Notes: generated by a model not told the origin, from the letters alone. Shown: positions 1 to 5,809, counted from the stretch's first letter. The stretch: 9,869 bases of DNA from Paracoccaceae bacterium (GCA_016765235.1 JAESQH010000117.1:2195-12063); one strand, 5' to 3'. A program made the numbers and translations.

Positions 1-231
1 CGGGTTCCATGGATCAGGAGATTCCAAGACGATATTTTGAGGGAAGAGGGTGTACCTGTGAACTTGATATATAATGTGTTAGTTGTCGTAGTTCATATTC
101 TCCATAAGCAAAATACAGGCACTACGTTTCCCGCTCGCCTTAGAGCGTTGGTAGGAAGTGTAGATGACGATACTCGCGTTGCGATGGGGTTCCCGTCCGA
201 TTGGCGTGAACGTCCAGTATTTAAATTGTAG
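1..231 (+). CDS. C-terminal fragment of an Abi-family (AbiD/AbiF-like) abortive-infection protein
   Basis: An open frame runs from the window edge to a TAG at 229-231, giving the last 76 residues of a protein whose start lies outside. The tail contains FPARLRALVG, a short acidic linker, then AMGFPSDWRERPVFKL at the very end. From family knowledge, Abi_2 (AbiD/AbiF-type) proteins end in the same way: a helical stretch, a W/F-P-x-R-L-x-x-L segment, and a final MGFP-x-x-W-x-x-x-P-(L/F)-W. A hydrophobic helix (IYNVLVVVVHIL) precedes it, as expected. Abi proteins of this type are linked to phage abortive infection and are considered HEPN-like, possibly RNases; neither activity can be read from this fragment. 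The DNA looks more AT-rich than the ribosomal genes, fitting acquisition by transfer. It points the same way as rplO, 308 bp upstream of it. No clear terminator follows. The family call is by remembered motif only. Confidence 0.66.
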   Translation, partial: RVPWIRRFQDDILREEGVPVNLIYNVLVVVVHILHKQNTGTTFPARLRALVGSVDDDTRVAMGFPSDWRERPVFKL

Positions 232-281
232 ACTTCTGAATGTTTGGTCAGGCTTGCTTCTTGGTTTCCGAACCTCACCAA

Positions 282-387
282 CCCAAAAGGTTAACGCCTC
301 CATCCACAAAAACGTACATACGCGTTGTGTACGGGTTGTGTACGCATTGTGTACGTCTTATTTCGGCCAAATCCCTAAAGGTTAACG
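282..387. repeat. 15-bp direct repeat pair around the tandem array
   Basis: CCCAAAAGGTTAACG at 282-296 recurs as CCCTAAAGGTTAACG at 373-387, with one mismatch in 15 and a start-to-start distance of 91 bp. The two copies bracket the three-unit 11-bp array. The shared core contains the palindrome GTTAAC. Possible readings are protein-binding sites flanking the array, or a target-site or recombination scar. GGTTAAC is also common in intergenic DNA of this window (for example the loop of the rplQ terminator), so part of the match may be background. Confidence 0.55.
324..355. repeat. Three tandem 11-bp units, (G/A)TTGTGTACG plus one variable base
   Basis: GTTGTGTACG at 324-333 and 335-344 and ATTGTGTACG at 346-355, with exactly 11 bp between unit starts and one variable base between units. 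Ten conserved bases in a row with helical-turn periodicity is what a row of sites for one DNA-binding protein on the same face of the helix would look like (operator or iteron style). Degenerate upstream sequence (GTACATACG near 314-322) may be a decayed fourth unit. The cognate protein is unknown. Confidence 0.75.
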
Positions 388-414
388 GCCAACGCGGTGT
401 CGCCTGCAACCCTC

Positions 415-443
415 TTGATTACCCCTCGTAACAGGTCTATACG
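415..443 (+). promoter_or_regulatory. Weak sigma-70-like promoter candidate upstream of rplO
   Basis: TTGATT at 415-420 and TATACG at 438-443 are separated by 17 bp; each matches four of six consensus positions. Transcription would begin near 450 and leave a leader of about 90 nt before rplO. It would let rplO-secY-adk be transcribed independently of whatever precedes it. The match is modest and could be chance. Confidence 0.3.
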
Positions 444-539
444 CACGCGGTGGGCAACCGCTCACAGAATCAAATGTAATGCCGTGTTTACCCTTTTAGA
501 CGCAATCGGGGGGTAGTTCCGGCCAAAGGAGATAGCGTC

Positions 540-998
540 ATGAAATTGAATCAACTTAGCGATAACCCCGGTGCAACCAAAAAAGCCAAGCGCGTTGGAC
601 GTGGTCCAGGTTCGGGCATGGGTAAAATGGGTGGCCGTGGTATCAAGGGTCAGAAATCCCGTTCGGGTGTGACTATTGGTGGTTTTGAGGGTGGCCAAAT
701 GCCACTATACATGCGTTTGCCTAAACGCGGCTTCAACATGCGTAACCCGAAACATCACGCGGTTATCAACCTCGGCATCCTTCAGAAATTCATTGATGCG
801 AAGAAAATCGACATCAAAGCCGACATCACTGAAGATGTTCTGGTCGCATCAGGCCTCGTTCGTCGCAAGTTGGACGGTGTTCGTCTGCTGGCCAAAGGCG
901 AGCTGACATCGAAGATCAACCTGACTGTTACTGGCGCCTCGAAATCTGCTGTTGAAGCGGTCGAGAAAGCCGGCGGTTCCGTAACTCTTCCGGCATAA
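540..998 (+). CDS. rplO: 50S ribosomal protein L15
   Basis: Encodes L15 (152 aa, normal bacterial length is about 145-160), a large-subunit protein that binds 23S rRNA and acts late in 50S assembly. The N-terminus is the diagnostic glycine- and basic-rich extension: MKLNQLSDNPGA, then GRGPGSGMGKMGGRG (residues 20-34) and KGQKSRSG. Next comes the conserved GFEGGQMPLYMRLPKRGF block (about 48-65). The globular C-terminal part ends with VEKAGGSVTLPA. The ATG at 540 is preceded by an AAAGGAG ribosome binding site about 7 nt away and matches the family start. Normally rplO follows rpmD in the spc operon; here an Abi-like gene tail and a repeat-bearing gap lie upstream. secY follows after 130 bp of structured leader. 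Confidence 0.98.
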   Translation: MKLNQLSDNPGATKKAKRVGRGPGSGMGKMGGRGIKGQKSRSGVTIGGFEGGQMPLYMRLPKRGFNMRNPKHHAVINLGILQKFIDAKKIDIKADITEDVLVASGLVRRKLDGVRLLAKGELTSKINLTVTGASKSAVEAVEKAGGSVTLPA

Positions 999-1010
999 GC
1001 CGAAAAGAGT

Positions 1011-1109
1011 GGCGCGAATGACTTGTGGGCGCGCCGTTTGCGCCTTACATCATAGACAGTGAATAATATTCGCGCCGCTGGCACCCTCCAACAGGGGGTT
1101 CGGCGGCGC
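1011..1109 (+). promoter_or_regulatory. Structured leader with mutually exclusive stem-loops before secY
   Basis: Between rplO and secY, GGCGCGAAT (1011-1019) is perfectly complementary to ATTCGCGCC (1068-1076). A smaller hairpin, GGCGC/GCGCC (1028-1032/1040-1044), fits inside that pairing. The 3' arm can instead form a second hairpin: GCGCCGCTG (1072-1080) with CGGCGGCGC (1101-1109), including one wobble, continued by ACCCTC (1083-1088) with GGGGGT (1094-1099) around a CAACA loop. The two folds share bases 1072-1076 and cannot coexist. The second is followed by TTTT (1112-1115) and then the secY ribosome binding site GGAGG (1117-1121). This layout suits an attenuator or a translation switch for secY-adk. 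Pairings are read directly; the regulatory role is inferred. Confidence 0.5.
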
Positions 1110-1128
1110 AGTTTTGGGAGGGCCTTAA

Positions 1129-2484
1129 ATGGCATCGGCAGCAGAACAAATGGCATCAAACCTCAGCTGGGGTTCGTTTGGCAAAGCCAAAGAACTTCAA
1201 CAGCGCATCCTGTTCGCGCTTGGTTTGTTGCTGGTTTATCGGATGGGTACATACATTCCCGTTCCAGGAATTGATGCAACGCAGTTGGCGGCGTTCTTTG
1301 AATCCACGCGCGGCGGTATCGGTGACATGCTCAACATGTTCACAGGTGGTGCGGTCAGCCGAATGGCGATCTTCTCGCTTGGTATTATGCCGTATATCTC
1401 GGCCTCCATTATCATCCAGCTTTTGACTTCGATGGTTCCACGACTGGAAGCCTTGAAAAAAGAAGGCGAGCAGGGGCGCAAGAAAATCAACCAGTACACG
1501 CGGTACGGTACGGTTTTCCTCGCGATGTTCCAATCCTATGCATTGGCCGCTGGCCTTGAATCGCAAGGCTTGGCGTCTGATCCGGGCTTGTTCTTCCGTG
1601 CAACCGTAATGATTACGCTGGTAGGGGGCACCATGTTCCTTATGTGGCTTGGTGAGCAAATCACTGCGCGCGGTATCGGCAACGGTATCTCGCTGATCAT
1701 TTTCGTCGGCATCGTCGCCGAGCTGCCACGGGCTTTGGCGCAGTTCTTCGCCTCCGGTCGTTCCGGCGCGCTAAGCCCTGCACTGATTATCGGCGTTATG
1801 GTGATGGTGGTAACAGTGATCGCCTTCGTGGTCTTCGTGGAACGCGCATTGCGAAAAATCCACATCCAATACCCGAAACGCCAAGTAGGCATGAAGGTTT
1901 ATGGCGGCGAGAGCAGCCACCTTCCGGTTAAACTGAACCCTGCCGGCGTTATTCCTGCCATTTTCGCCAGTTCTTTGCTGTTGATGCCGACAACTATCGC
2001 GACATTCGCCGGTTCGGACAGCACAGGTATCGCCGCGACTATTGCTGCCTACATGGGCCGTGGACAGCCGCTCTATATGCTGTTCTACGCAGCCATGGTT
2101 GTGTTCTTCGCGTACTTCTATACCGCCAACGTGGCGTTCAAGACCGAAGATGTTGCTGACAATCTGAAAAAGCAGGGTGGTTTTGTTCCGGGTATTCGCC
2201 CAGGTGCGAAAACGGCGCTTTATCTTGACTACGTCATGGTTCGTTTGCTGGTCGTCGGTTCCGCGTATCTGACAGCAGTTGTTCTGTTGCCGGAAATTCT
2301 GATCTCTAAAACGGCTATCCCGTTCTACTTCGGTGGTACGTCGCTGTTGATTATTGTGTCCGTGACTATGGATACGATTACGCAGGTACAGTCGCACATG
2401 ATGGCGCACCAGTATGAAAGCCTGATCGAGAAGTCCAAACTTCGCGGTAAGAATAAAGCGAAATCCAAAGGGCGTCGTAAATGA
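1129..2484 (+). CDS. secY: Protein translocase subunit SecY
   Basis: Encodes the channel subunit of the SecYEG translocon in the inner membrane (451 aa, usual alphaproteobacterial length about 440-455). Hydrophobic segments give the expected ten-helix pattern. Recognisable family signatures include YIPVPGID (42-49), the SLGIMPYISASIIIQLLT stretch (83-100), GEQITARGIGNGISLIIFVGI (175-195), KRQVG (250-254), KLNPAGVIPAIFA (268-280), FAYFYTA (327-333), and the C-terminal MDTITQVQSHMMAHQYESL segment. The basic cytosolic loops and the KNKAKSKGRRK tail follow the positive-inside rule. The ATG has a GGAGG site 7 nt upstream. The TGA stop overlaps the adk start as ATGA, so the two are probably translationally coupled. 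The long structured leader upstream suggests separate control from rplO. Confidence 0.98.
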   Translation: MASAAEQMASNLSWGSFGKAKELQQRILFALGLLLVYRMGTYIPVPGIDATQLAAFFESTRGGIGDMLNMFTGGAVSRMAIFSLGIMPYISASIIIQLLTSMVPRLEALKKEGEQGRKKINQYTRYGTVFLAMFQSYALAAGLESQGLASDPGLFFRATVMITLVGGTMFLMWLGEQITARGIGNGISLIIFVGIVAELPRALAQFFASGRSGALSPALIIGVMVMVVTVIAFVVFVERALRKIHIQYPKRQVGMKVYGGESSHLPVKLNPAGVIPAIFASSLLLMPTTIATFAGSDSTGIAATIAAYMGRGQPLYMLFYAAMVVFFAYFYTANVAFKTEDVADNLKKQGGFVPGIRPGAKTALYLDYVMVRLLVVGSAYLTAVVLLPEILISKTAIPFYFGGTSLLIIVSVTMDTITQVQSHMMAHQYESLIEKSKLRGKNKAKSKGRRK

Positions 2485-3128
2485 ACATAATTCTGCTTGG
2501 CCCACCGGGCGCTGGAAAAGGTACTCAAGCGCATCGGTTGGTAGCCGAGCGGGGTATGGTTCAACTGTCAACAGGCGACATGCTGCGCGCAGCACGGACC
2601 TCTGGCACCGAAATGGGCAAGCAGGTCGCGACAGTTATGGATCGTGGAGATCTGGTGACAGATGAGATCGTCATCGGATTGATCGCTGAACAGCTGGATA
2701 ACGGGGCAGGTGGCAAAGGTTTTATCTTTGACGGTTTCCCACGCACTTTGCCACAAGCCGATGCGTTGGGCGAATTACTGGAAAGCAAAGGTCAGAACCT
2801 TCACGCGGTCGTCGAAATGAAAGTCGACGACGCGGCATTGATTTCCCGCATCACTGGCCGTTATACGTGCAACGAATGCGGTGCGGTTTATCACGATGAG
2901 ACCAAGAAACCGGCCAAAGATGGTGAGTGCGATAAATGTGGCGGCCATGAATTCACGCGCCGTGCAGATGATAACGAAGAATCGTTGCGCACACGTCTTA
3001 TGAATTATTATCGCGATACATCGCCGCTAATCGGTTATTACTACGCTAAAGATCAGTTGAAACGTATCGACGGGCTTGGCGAAATCAACGAGGTTGCCGC
3101 ACGAGTGGCCGGTGTTCTCGATACATAA
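2481..3128 (+). CDS. adk: Adenylate kinase (zinc-lid type)
   Basis: Catalyses ATP + AMP = 2 ADP in the cytoplasm, balancing adenine nucleotides. The protein is 215 aa, the long-lid bacterial form. The P-loop GPPGAGKGT is at residues 7-15, the AMP-binding region includes LSTGDMLR (29-36), and the GFIFDGFPRT block (80-89) is intact. The lid (about 122-162) carries four cysteines in two CxxC pairs (C130/C133 and C150/C153), the pattern of a structural zinc site; many Gram-negative enzymes such as that of E. coli lack it, while many alphaproteobacterial ones keep it. The ATG overlaps the secY stop by 4 bp. adk between secY and rpsM is a common alphaproteobacterial arrangement. A strong promoter starts 23 bp after the stop, so adk ends the upstream transcription unit or partly reads through. 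Confidence 0.97.
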   Translation: MNIILLGPPGAGKGTQAHRLVAERGMVQLSTGDMLRAARTSGTEMGKQVATVMDRGDLVTDEIVIGLIAEQLDNGAGGKGFIFDGFPRTLPQADALGELLESKGQNLHAVVEMKVDDAALISRITGRYTCNECGAVYHDETKKPAKDGECDKCGGHEFTRRADDNEESLRTRLMNYYRDTSPLIGYYYAKDQLKRIDGLGEINEVAARVAGVLDT

Positions 3129-3150
3129 GAATTAGCCTTGTTTATCGGGG

Positions 3151-3178
3151 TTGACGGTGCTGCGGATGCTCCTATAAT
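3151..3178 (+). promoter_or_regulatory. Near-consensus sigma-70 promoter for rpsM-rpsK-rpoA-rplQ
   Basis: TTGACG at 3151-3156 and a perfect TATAAT at 3173-3178 are separated by 16 bp. Eleven of twelve consensus bases match, placed in the 220-bp adk-rpsM gap and pointing at rpsM. Initiation is expected near 3185. This is the best promoter match in the window and implies that the alpha cluster has its own strong promoter. Confidence 0.8.
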
Positions 3179-3184
3179 CCGCGG

Positions 3185-3348
3185 ACTTTCCGAAAGGATC
3201 GTATTTGCGTATTCCGATTCGGAAGGCAAGAAACTCGGCCCGAGTACGGGGCAAATGGCCCACCAGCCTGAACTAGGACGGTGGGTTTTAGTTGTGAAAA
3301 AAGGTTCCGGAGTGACGGAGCCGCAAACGAGAGAATGGAGGCCAATTT
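3185..3348 (+). promoter_or_regulatory. Structured 5' leader of the rpsM operon
   Basis: About 160 nt would be transcribed before rpsM. A hairpin pairs CCCACC (3259-3264) with GGTGGG (3280-3285), with an inner CCT/AGG (3267-3269/3275-3277), and is followed directly by TTTTA: terminator- or attenuator-like. A second hairpin pairs GGTTCCG (3303-3309) with CGGAGCC (3316-3322), one wobble, 14 nt before the ribosome binding site GGAGG (3337-3341). A tiny CTTT/AAAG hairpin (3186-3196) would sit at the 5' end. Leaders of r-protein operons are often bound by one of their own products (S4 in the E. coli alpha operon), but rpsD is absent here. If the leader is regulatory, another protein must act. The role is inferred. 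Confidence 0.5.
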
Positions 3349-3717
3349 TTGGCACGTATTGCAGGGGTTAACATCCCCACACATAAACGGGTGGTAATCG
3401 CCCTGACTTATATCCACGGCATCGGCAACACGTCTTCCCAGGCGATCTGCGAAGCTGTGAAAATCGACGGCCCGCGCCGCGTTAACGAATTGTCGGACGC
3501 TGAAGTTCTGGCCATTCGCGAGCACATCGACGCCAACTACCAAGTTGAAGGCGACCGTCGCCGTGAAGTTCAGATGAACATCAAACGCTTGATGGATCTT
3601 GGTTGCTACCGTGGCATCCGTCACCGTCGTGGCCTTCCTGTGCGTGGTCAGCGTACCAGCACGAACGCTCGTACGCGCAAAGGTCCTGCAAAGGCCATTG
3701 CTGGCAAGAAGAAATAA
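3349..3717 (+). CDS. rpsM: 30S ribosomal protein S13
   Basis: Encodes S13 (122 aa, standard length), a head protein of the small subunit that contacts 16S rRNA, the 50S subunit through inter-subunit bridges, and the P-site tRNA through its basic tail. The sequence shows ARIAGVNIP at the N-terminus, the TYIHGIGNTSSQAIC helix-turn region (about 20-35), and the C-terminal RHRRGLPVRGQRT block (about 92-104) before a lysine-rich tail. The start is TTG at 3349: it gives the conserved N-terminus exactly, sits 7 nt after GGAGG, and no ATG or GTG nearby gives the same N-terminus. TTG starts are uncommon for ribosomal proteins and may lower or tune translation. It is the first gene of the unit driven by the 3151-3178 promoter; rpsK follows after 15 bp. 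Confidence 0.98.
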   Translation: MARIAGVNIPTHKRVVIALTYIHGIGNTSSQAICEAVKIDGPRRVNELSDAEVLAIREHIDANYQVEGDRRREVQMNIKRLMDLGCYRGIRHRRGLPVRGQRTSTNARTRKGPAKAIAGKKK

Positions 3718-3732
3718 GGGAGGTCTGATTTA

Positions 3733-4122
3733 ATGGCACGTGAAAAAATTCGTACGAAGAAGAAAGTCCGCAAGAATATCTCTACAGGTATTGCGCACAT
3801 TAGTTCTTCTTTCAATAACACAAAAATCCTGATCGCTGACGCGCAGGGCAATGCGATTGCATGGTCCTCGGCTGGTACTATGGGTTTCAAAGGCTCGCGT
3901 AAGTCTACACCTTATGCAGCGCAGATGGCTGCCGAAGATGCAGGCAAAAAAGCGCAAGAGCATGGCATGAAAACGCTTGAAGTAGAAGTTCAGGGCCCAG
4001 GTTCGGGTCGTGAGTCTGCTCTTCGTGCGTTGGCTGCAATTGGTTTGAACATCACATCTATTCGTGACGTGACCCCAATGGCCCACAACGGCTGTCGCCC
4101 ACCAAAGCGTCGTCGCGTATAA
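3733..4122 (+). CDS. rpsK: 30S ribosomal protein S11
   Basis: Encodes S11 (129 aa, the usual length), a platform protein of the small subunit near the E site that helps shape the mRNA exit path. Signatures include the basic N-terminal extension, the HISSSFNNTKILI segment (about 22-34), AWSSAGTMGFKGSRKSTPYAAQ (about 43-64, with one internal stretch of glycine/serine), GPGSGRESALRAL (about 88-100) and the C-terminal HNGCRPPKRRRV. The Asn-Gly in that tail (N119) matches the position where E. coli S11 carries an isoaspartate. The ATG is preceded by GGGAGG 9 nt away. It lies 15 bp after rpsM in the same operon; a strong hairpin follows before rpoA. Confidence 0.98.
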   Translation: MAREKIRTKKKVRKNISTGIAHISSSFNNTKILIADAQGNAIAWSSAGTMGFKGSRKSTPYAAQMAAEDAGKKAQEHGMKTLEVEVQGPGSGRESALRALAAIGLNITSIRDVTPMAHNGCRPPKRRRV

Positions 4123-4138
4123 CGGCAATTTACTACTG

Positions 4139-4176
4139 GACTGTGCCCGCATTTTCGGGCGCAGTCTATTCTATTT
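4139..4176 (+). terminator. Strong hairpin between rpsK and rpoA (attenuator or partial terminator)
   Basis: GACTGTGCCCG (4139-4149) pairs with CGGGCGCAGTC (4156-4166): 11 pairs, one of them G-U, closing a CATTTT loop. The following TATTCTATTT is T-rich but not a pure T-run. It lies 16 nt after the rpsK stop and 68 nt before rpoA. It could reduce read-through, making alpha subunit less abundant than S13 and S11, or act as an RNA-processing or stability element. The structure is certain; the function is inferred. Confidence 0.55.
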
Positions 4177-4189
4177 ACAAACCTCGGGC

Positions 4190-4215
4190 GTTCCCCACCG
4201 GATCCAGTCGGGAAC
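4190..4215 (+). promoter_or_regulatory. Second hairpin just upstream of the rpoA ribosome binding site
   Basis: GTTCCC (4190-4195) pairs with GGGAAC (4210-4215) around a 14-nt loop, ending 6 nt before the GGAGG (4222-4226) that serves rpoA. Being so close to the ribosome site, it could influence rpoA translation. The stem is short and no ligand or partner can be named. Confidence 0.35.
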
Positions 4216-4233
4216 AAGTATGGAGGCCATAAT

Positions 4234-5250
4234 ATGATCCACAAGAATTGGCAGGAGTTAATCCGCCCAACGTCGCTGGAAATCAAATCCGGCGCAGGCG
4301 CACTTCGCATGGCAACAGCAATCGCTGAGCCACTGGAGCGCGGCTTTGGTCTGACACTCGGTAACGCGCTTCGTCGTGTTCTGTTGTCCTCGCTTCAGGG
4401 CGCGGCCATCACGTCGGTGCAGATTGACAACGTATTGCACGAGTTTTCCAGCGTTGCCGGTGTACGTGAAGACGTAACCGACATCGTTTTGAACCTCAAA
4501 GGTGTTGCGGTTTCCATGGAAGTCGAAGGCCCGAAACGCGTTGCGATTAACGCAACTGGTCCGGGTGTTGTGACGGCTGGCGATATCGCTGAAACCAACG
4601 GTATCGAAATCCTGAACAAAGATCACGTTATCTGTCACCTCGACGATGGCGCGACGCTTTACATGGAACTGACCGTTGAAACCGGCAAGGGTTACGTCGC
4701 CGCTGACAAGAACCGCCCCGAAGATGCGCCAATTGGCCTGATTTCGGTTGATGCGCTGTTCTCGCCAGTGACAAAGGCTTCTTATAAAGTTGAACCTACC
4801 CGCGAAGGTCAGGTTCTGGATTATGACAAGCTGACGTTGACTGTTGAAACCGACGGTTCGATTTCCTCGGAAGATGCGATCGCGTTTGCGGCCCGTATCC
4901 TTCAGGATCAACTGGCCGTATTCGTTAACTTCGACGAGCCTGAAGCGGCTGGTCGTGATGACGAAGAAGACGATCTGGAGTTCAACCCGCTTCTGCTTAA
5001 GAAAGTGGACGAGCTGGAACTGTCTGTACGTTCGGCAAACTGCCTGAAAAACGACAACATCGTTTACATCGGCGATTTGATCCAGAAAACCGAAGCAGAA
5101 ATGCTGCGGACACCAAACTTTGGCCGCAAATCTTTGAACGAGATCAAAGAAGTTCTGACAACTATGGGTCTGCACCTCGGCATGGACATCATCGATTGGC
5201 CACCAGACAACATCGAAGAGTTGGCGAAAAAGTTCGAAGATCACTTCTAA
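4234..5250 (+). CDS. rpoA: DNA-directed RNA polymerase subunit alpha
   Basis: Encodes the alpha subunit (338 aa, typical for Alphaproteobacteria), whose dimer nucleates RNA polymerase assembly and whose C-terminal domain binds UP elements and activators. The N-terminal domain (about 1-235) contains RGFGLTLGNALRRVLLSSL (36-54), the hallmark dimerisation and assembly motif. An acidic linker (GRDDEEDDLEF, 240-250) joins the C-terminal domain (about 250-325). There SVRSANCLK places R266 and N269 at the positions of E. coli R265 and N268, and NFGRKSLNEIKE supplies G297, K299 and S300, all DNA-contact residues. The family's DNA-binding face is therefore intact. The ATG sits 7 nt after GGAGG. Two hairpins precede it and one follows, in an operon with rpsM, rpsK and rplQ. 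rpsD is not between rpsK and rpoA, as is usual in alphaproteobacteria. Confidence 0.99.
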   Translation: MIHKNWQELIRPTSLEIKSGAGALRMATAIAEPLERGFGLTLGNALRRVLLSSLQGAAITSVQIDNVLHEFSSVAGVREDVTDIVLNLKGVAVSMEVEGPKRVAINATGPGVVTAGDIAETNGIEILNKDHVICHLDDGATLYMELTVETGKGYVAADKNRPEDAPIGLISVDALFSPVTKASYKVEPTREGQVLDYDKLTLTVETDGSISSEDAIAFAARILQDQLAVFVNFDEPEAAGRDDEEDDLEFNPLLLKKVDELELSVRSANCLKNDNIVYIGDLIQKTEAEMLRTPNFGRKSLNEIKEVLTTMGLHLGMDIIDWPPDNIEELAKKFEDHF

Positions 5251-5254
5251 GAAT

Positions 5255-5316
5255 TTGGGTGCGTAGGAAACCGCGCACCCAACAAAATGCCCGCAATGGC
5301 GGGGAATATCCGGGCA
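5255..5316 (+). promoter_or_regulatory. Hairpins in the rpoA-rplQ gap
   Basis: TTGGGTGCG (5255-5263) pairs perfectly with CGCACCCAA (5274-5282) around a 10-nt loop, 4 nt after the rpoA stop. TGCCCG (5288-5293) pairs with CGGGCA (5311-5316). No T-run follows the first stem (AACAAAATG), so it is not a standard terminator. It more likely stabilises or helps process the rpoA mRNA end. The gap totals 136 bp. Confidence 0.4.
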
Positions 5317-5386
5317 ATAATGCCCCAAGGAGAGTAGTTCCACCCGCATGGGCTGCCAGACAAAGTATAAATGAAGGATTAAGAAA

Positions 5387-5809
5387 ATGCGTCATGGTAA
5401 TGGTTACCGTAAGTTAAACCGTACACACGAACACCGCAAAGCGATGTTCGCGAACATGGTATGCTCCCTGATCGAGCATGAGCAGATCAAGACGACTCTG
5501 CCAAAAGCCAAAGAATTGAAGCGCATCATCGACAAGATGATTACGCTAGGTAAAAAAGGCGACTTGCACTCCCGTCGTATCGCGCAATCGCGTATGCGTC
5601 AGGAAGATGCCGTCAAGAAATTGTTCGACGTAATTGGCCCACGTTATAAAGAGCGTTCCGGTGGTTATGCCCGCGTTCTGAAAGCCGGCTTCCGTTTCGG
5701 CGACATGGCCCCGATGGCAATCATCGAGCTGGTTGACCGCGATGTTGACGCCAAAGGCGCTGGCGACAAAGCCCGCGTTGCGCTTGAAGAAGTGATGGCT
5801 GACGAATAA
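5387..5809 (+). CDS. rplQ: 50S ribosomal protein L17
   Basis: Encodes L17 (140 aa, typical for alphaproteobacteria, which carry a short C-terminal extension), a 23S rRNA-binding protein near the exit-tunnel rim. The start MRHGNGYRKLNRTHEHRKAM and the following HEQIKTTLPKAKELK block (about 31-45) are diagnostic. ITLGKKGDLHSRR (about 52-64) and the GGYARVLKAGFRFGDMAPMAI segment (about 92-112) complete the family pattern. The ATG lies 8 nt after AAGGA. It is the last gene of the alpha cluster, 136 bp after rpoA, and a clear terminator follows its stop within about 35 nt. Nothing unusual is seen in the protein. Confidence 0.98.
   Translation: MRHGNGYRKLNRTHEHRKAMFANMVCSLIEHEQIKTTLPKAKELKRIIDKMITLGKKGDLHSRRIAQSRMRQEDAVKKLFDVIGPRYKERSGGYARVLKAGFRFGDMAPMAIIELVDRDVDAKGAGDKARVALEEVMADE

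Larger units (their letters stand above)
232..539. other. Gene-free region between the Abi-like gene and rplO
   Basis: About 308 bp without a credible gene. The short frames across it have no recognisable protein character or ribosome binding sites. It holds a 15-bp direct repeat pair (282-296 and 373-387), three tandem 11-bp units (324-355), a promoter-like pair (415-443), a small hairpin (GCGGT 447-451 with ACCGC 457-461), and the rplO ribosome binding site AAAGGAG just before the ATG at 540. No remnant of rpmD, the usual upstream neighbour of rplO, is visible. That suggests either that rpmD lies beyond the Abi-like gene or that the operon is broken here. Confidence 0.7.

Noticed and set aside
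240..431. Short + strand frames in the pre-rplO gap
   Set aside because: They span the tandem repeats, have no ribosome binding site and no protein family character; the repeats explain the pattern better.
1038..1067. Possible promoter TTGCGC-18-AATAAT before secY
   Set aside because: The -35 matches only three of six bases and the elements lie within the stem-loop arms, so the pairing structure is the better explanation.
1771..2595. Long minus-strand open frame opposite secY and adk (274 codons)
   Set aside because: Antisense shadow; asparagine-, histidine- and arginine-rich translation produced by complement of hydrophobic codons.
3138..3371. 77-codon frame with TTG start in the adk-rpsM gap, running into rpsM
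   Set aside because: It covers the -35/-10 promoter and the leader hairpins, overlaps rpsM in another frame and shows no family resemblance.
4258..5349. Long minus-strand open frame opposite rpoA (363 codons)
   Set aside because: A mirror of the strongly coding rpoA frame; cysteine-, histidine- and phenylalanine-rich translation without domain character.
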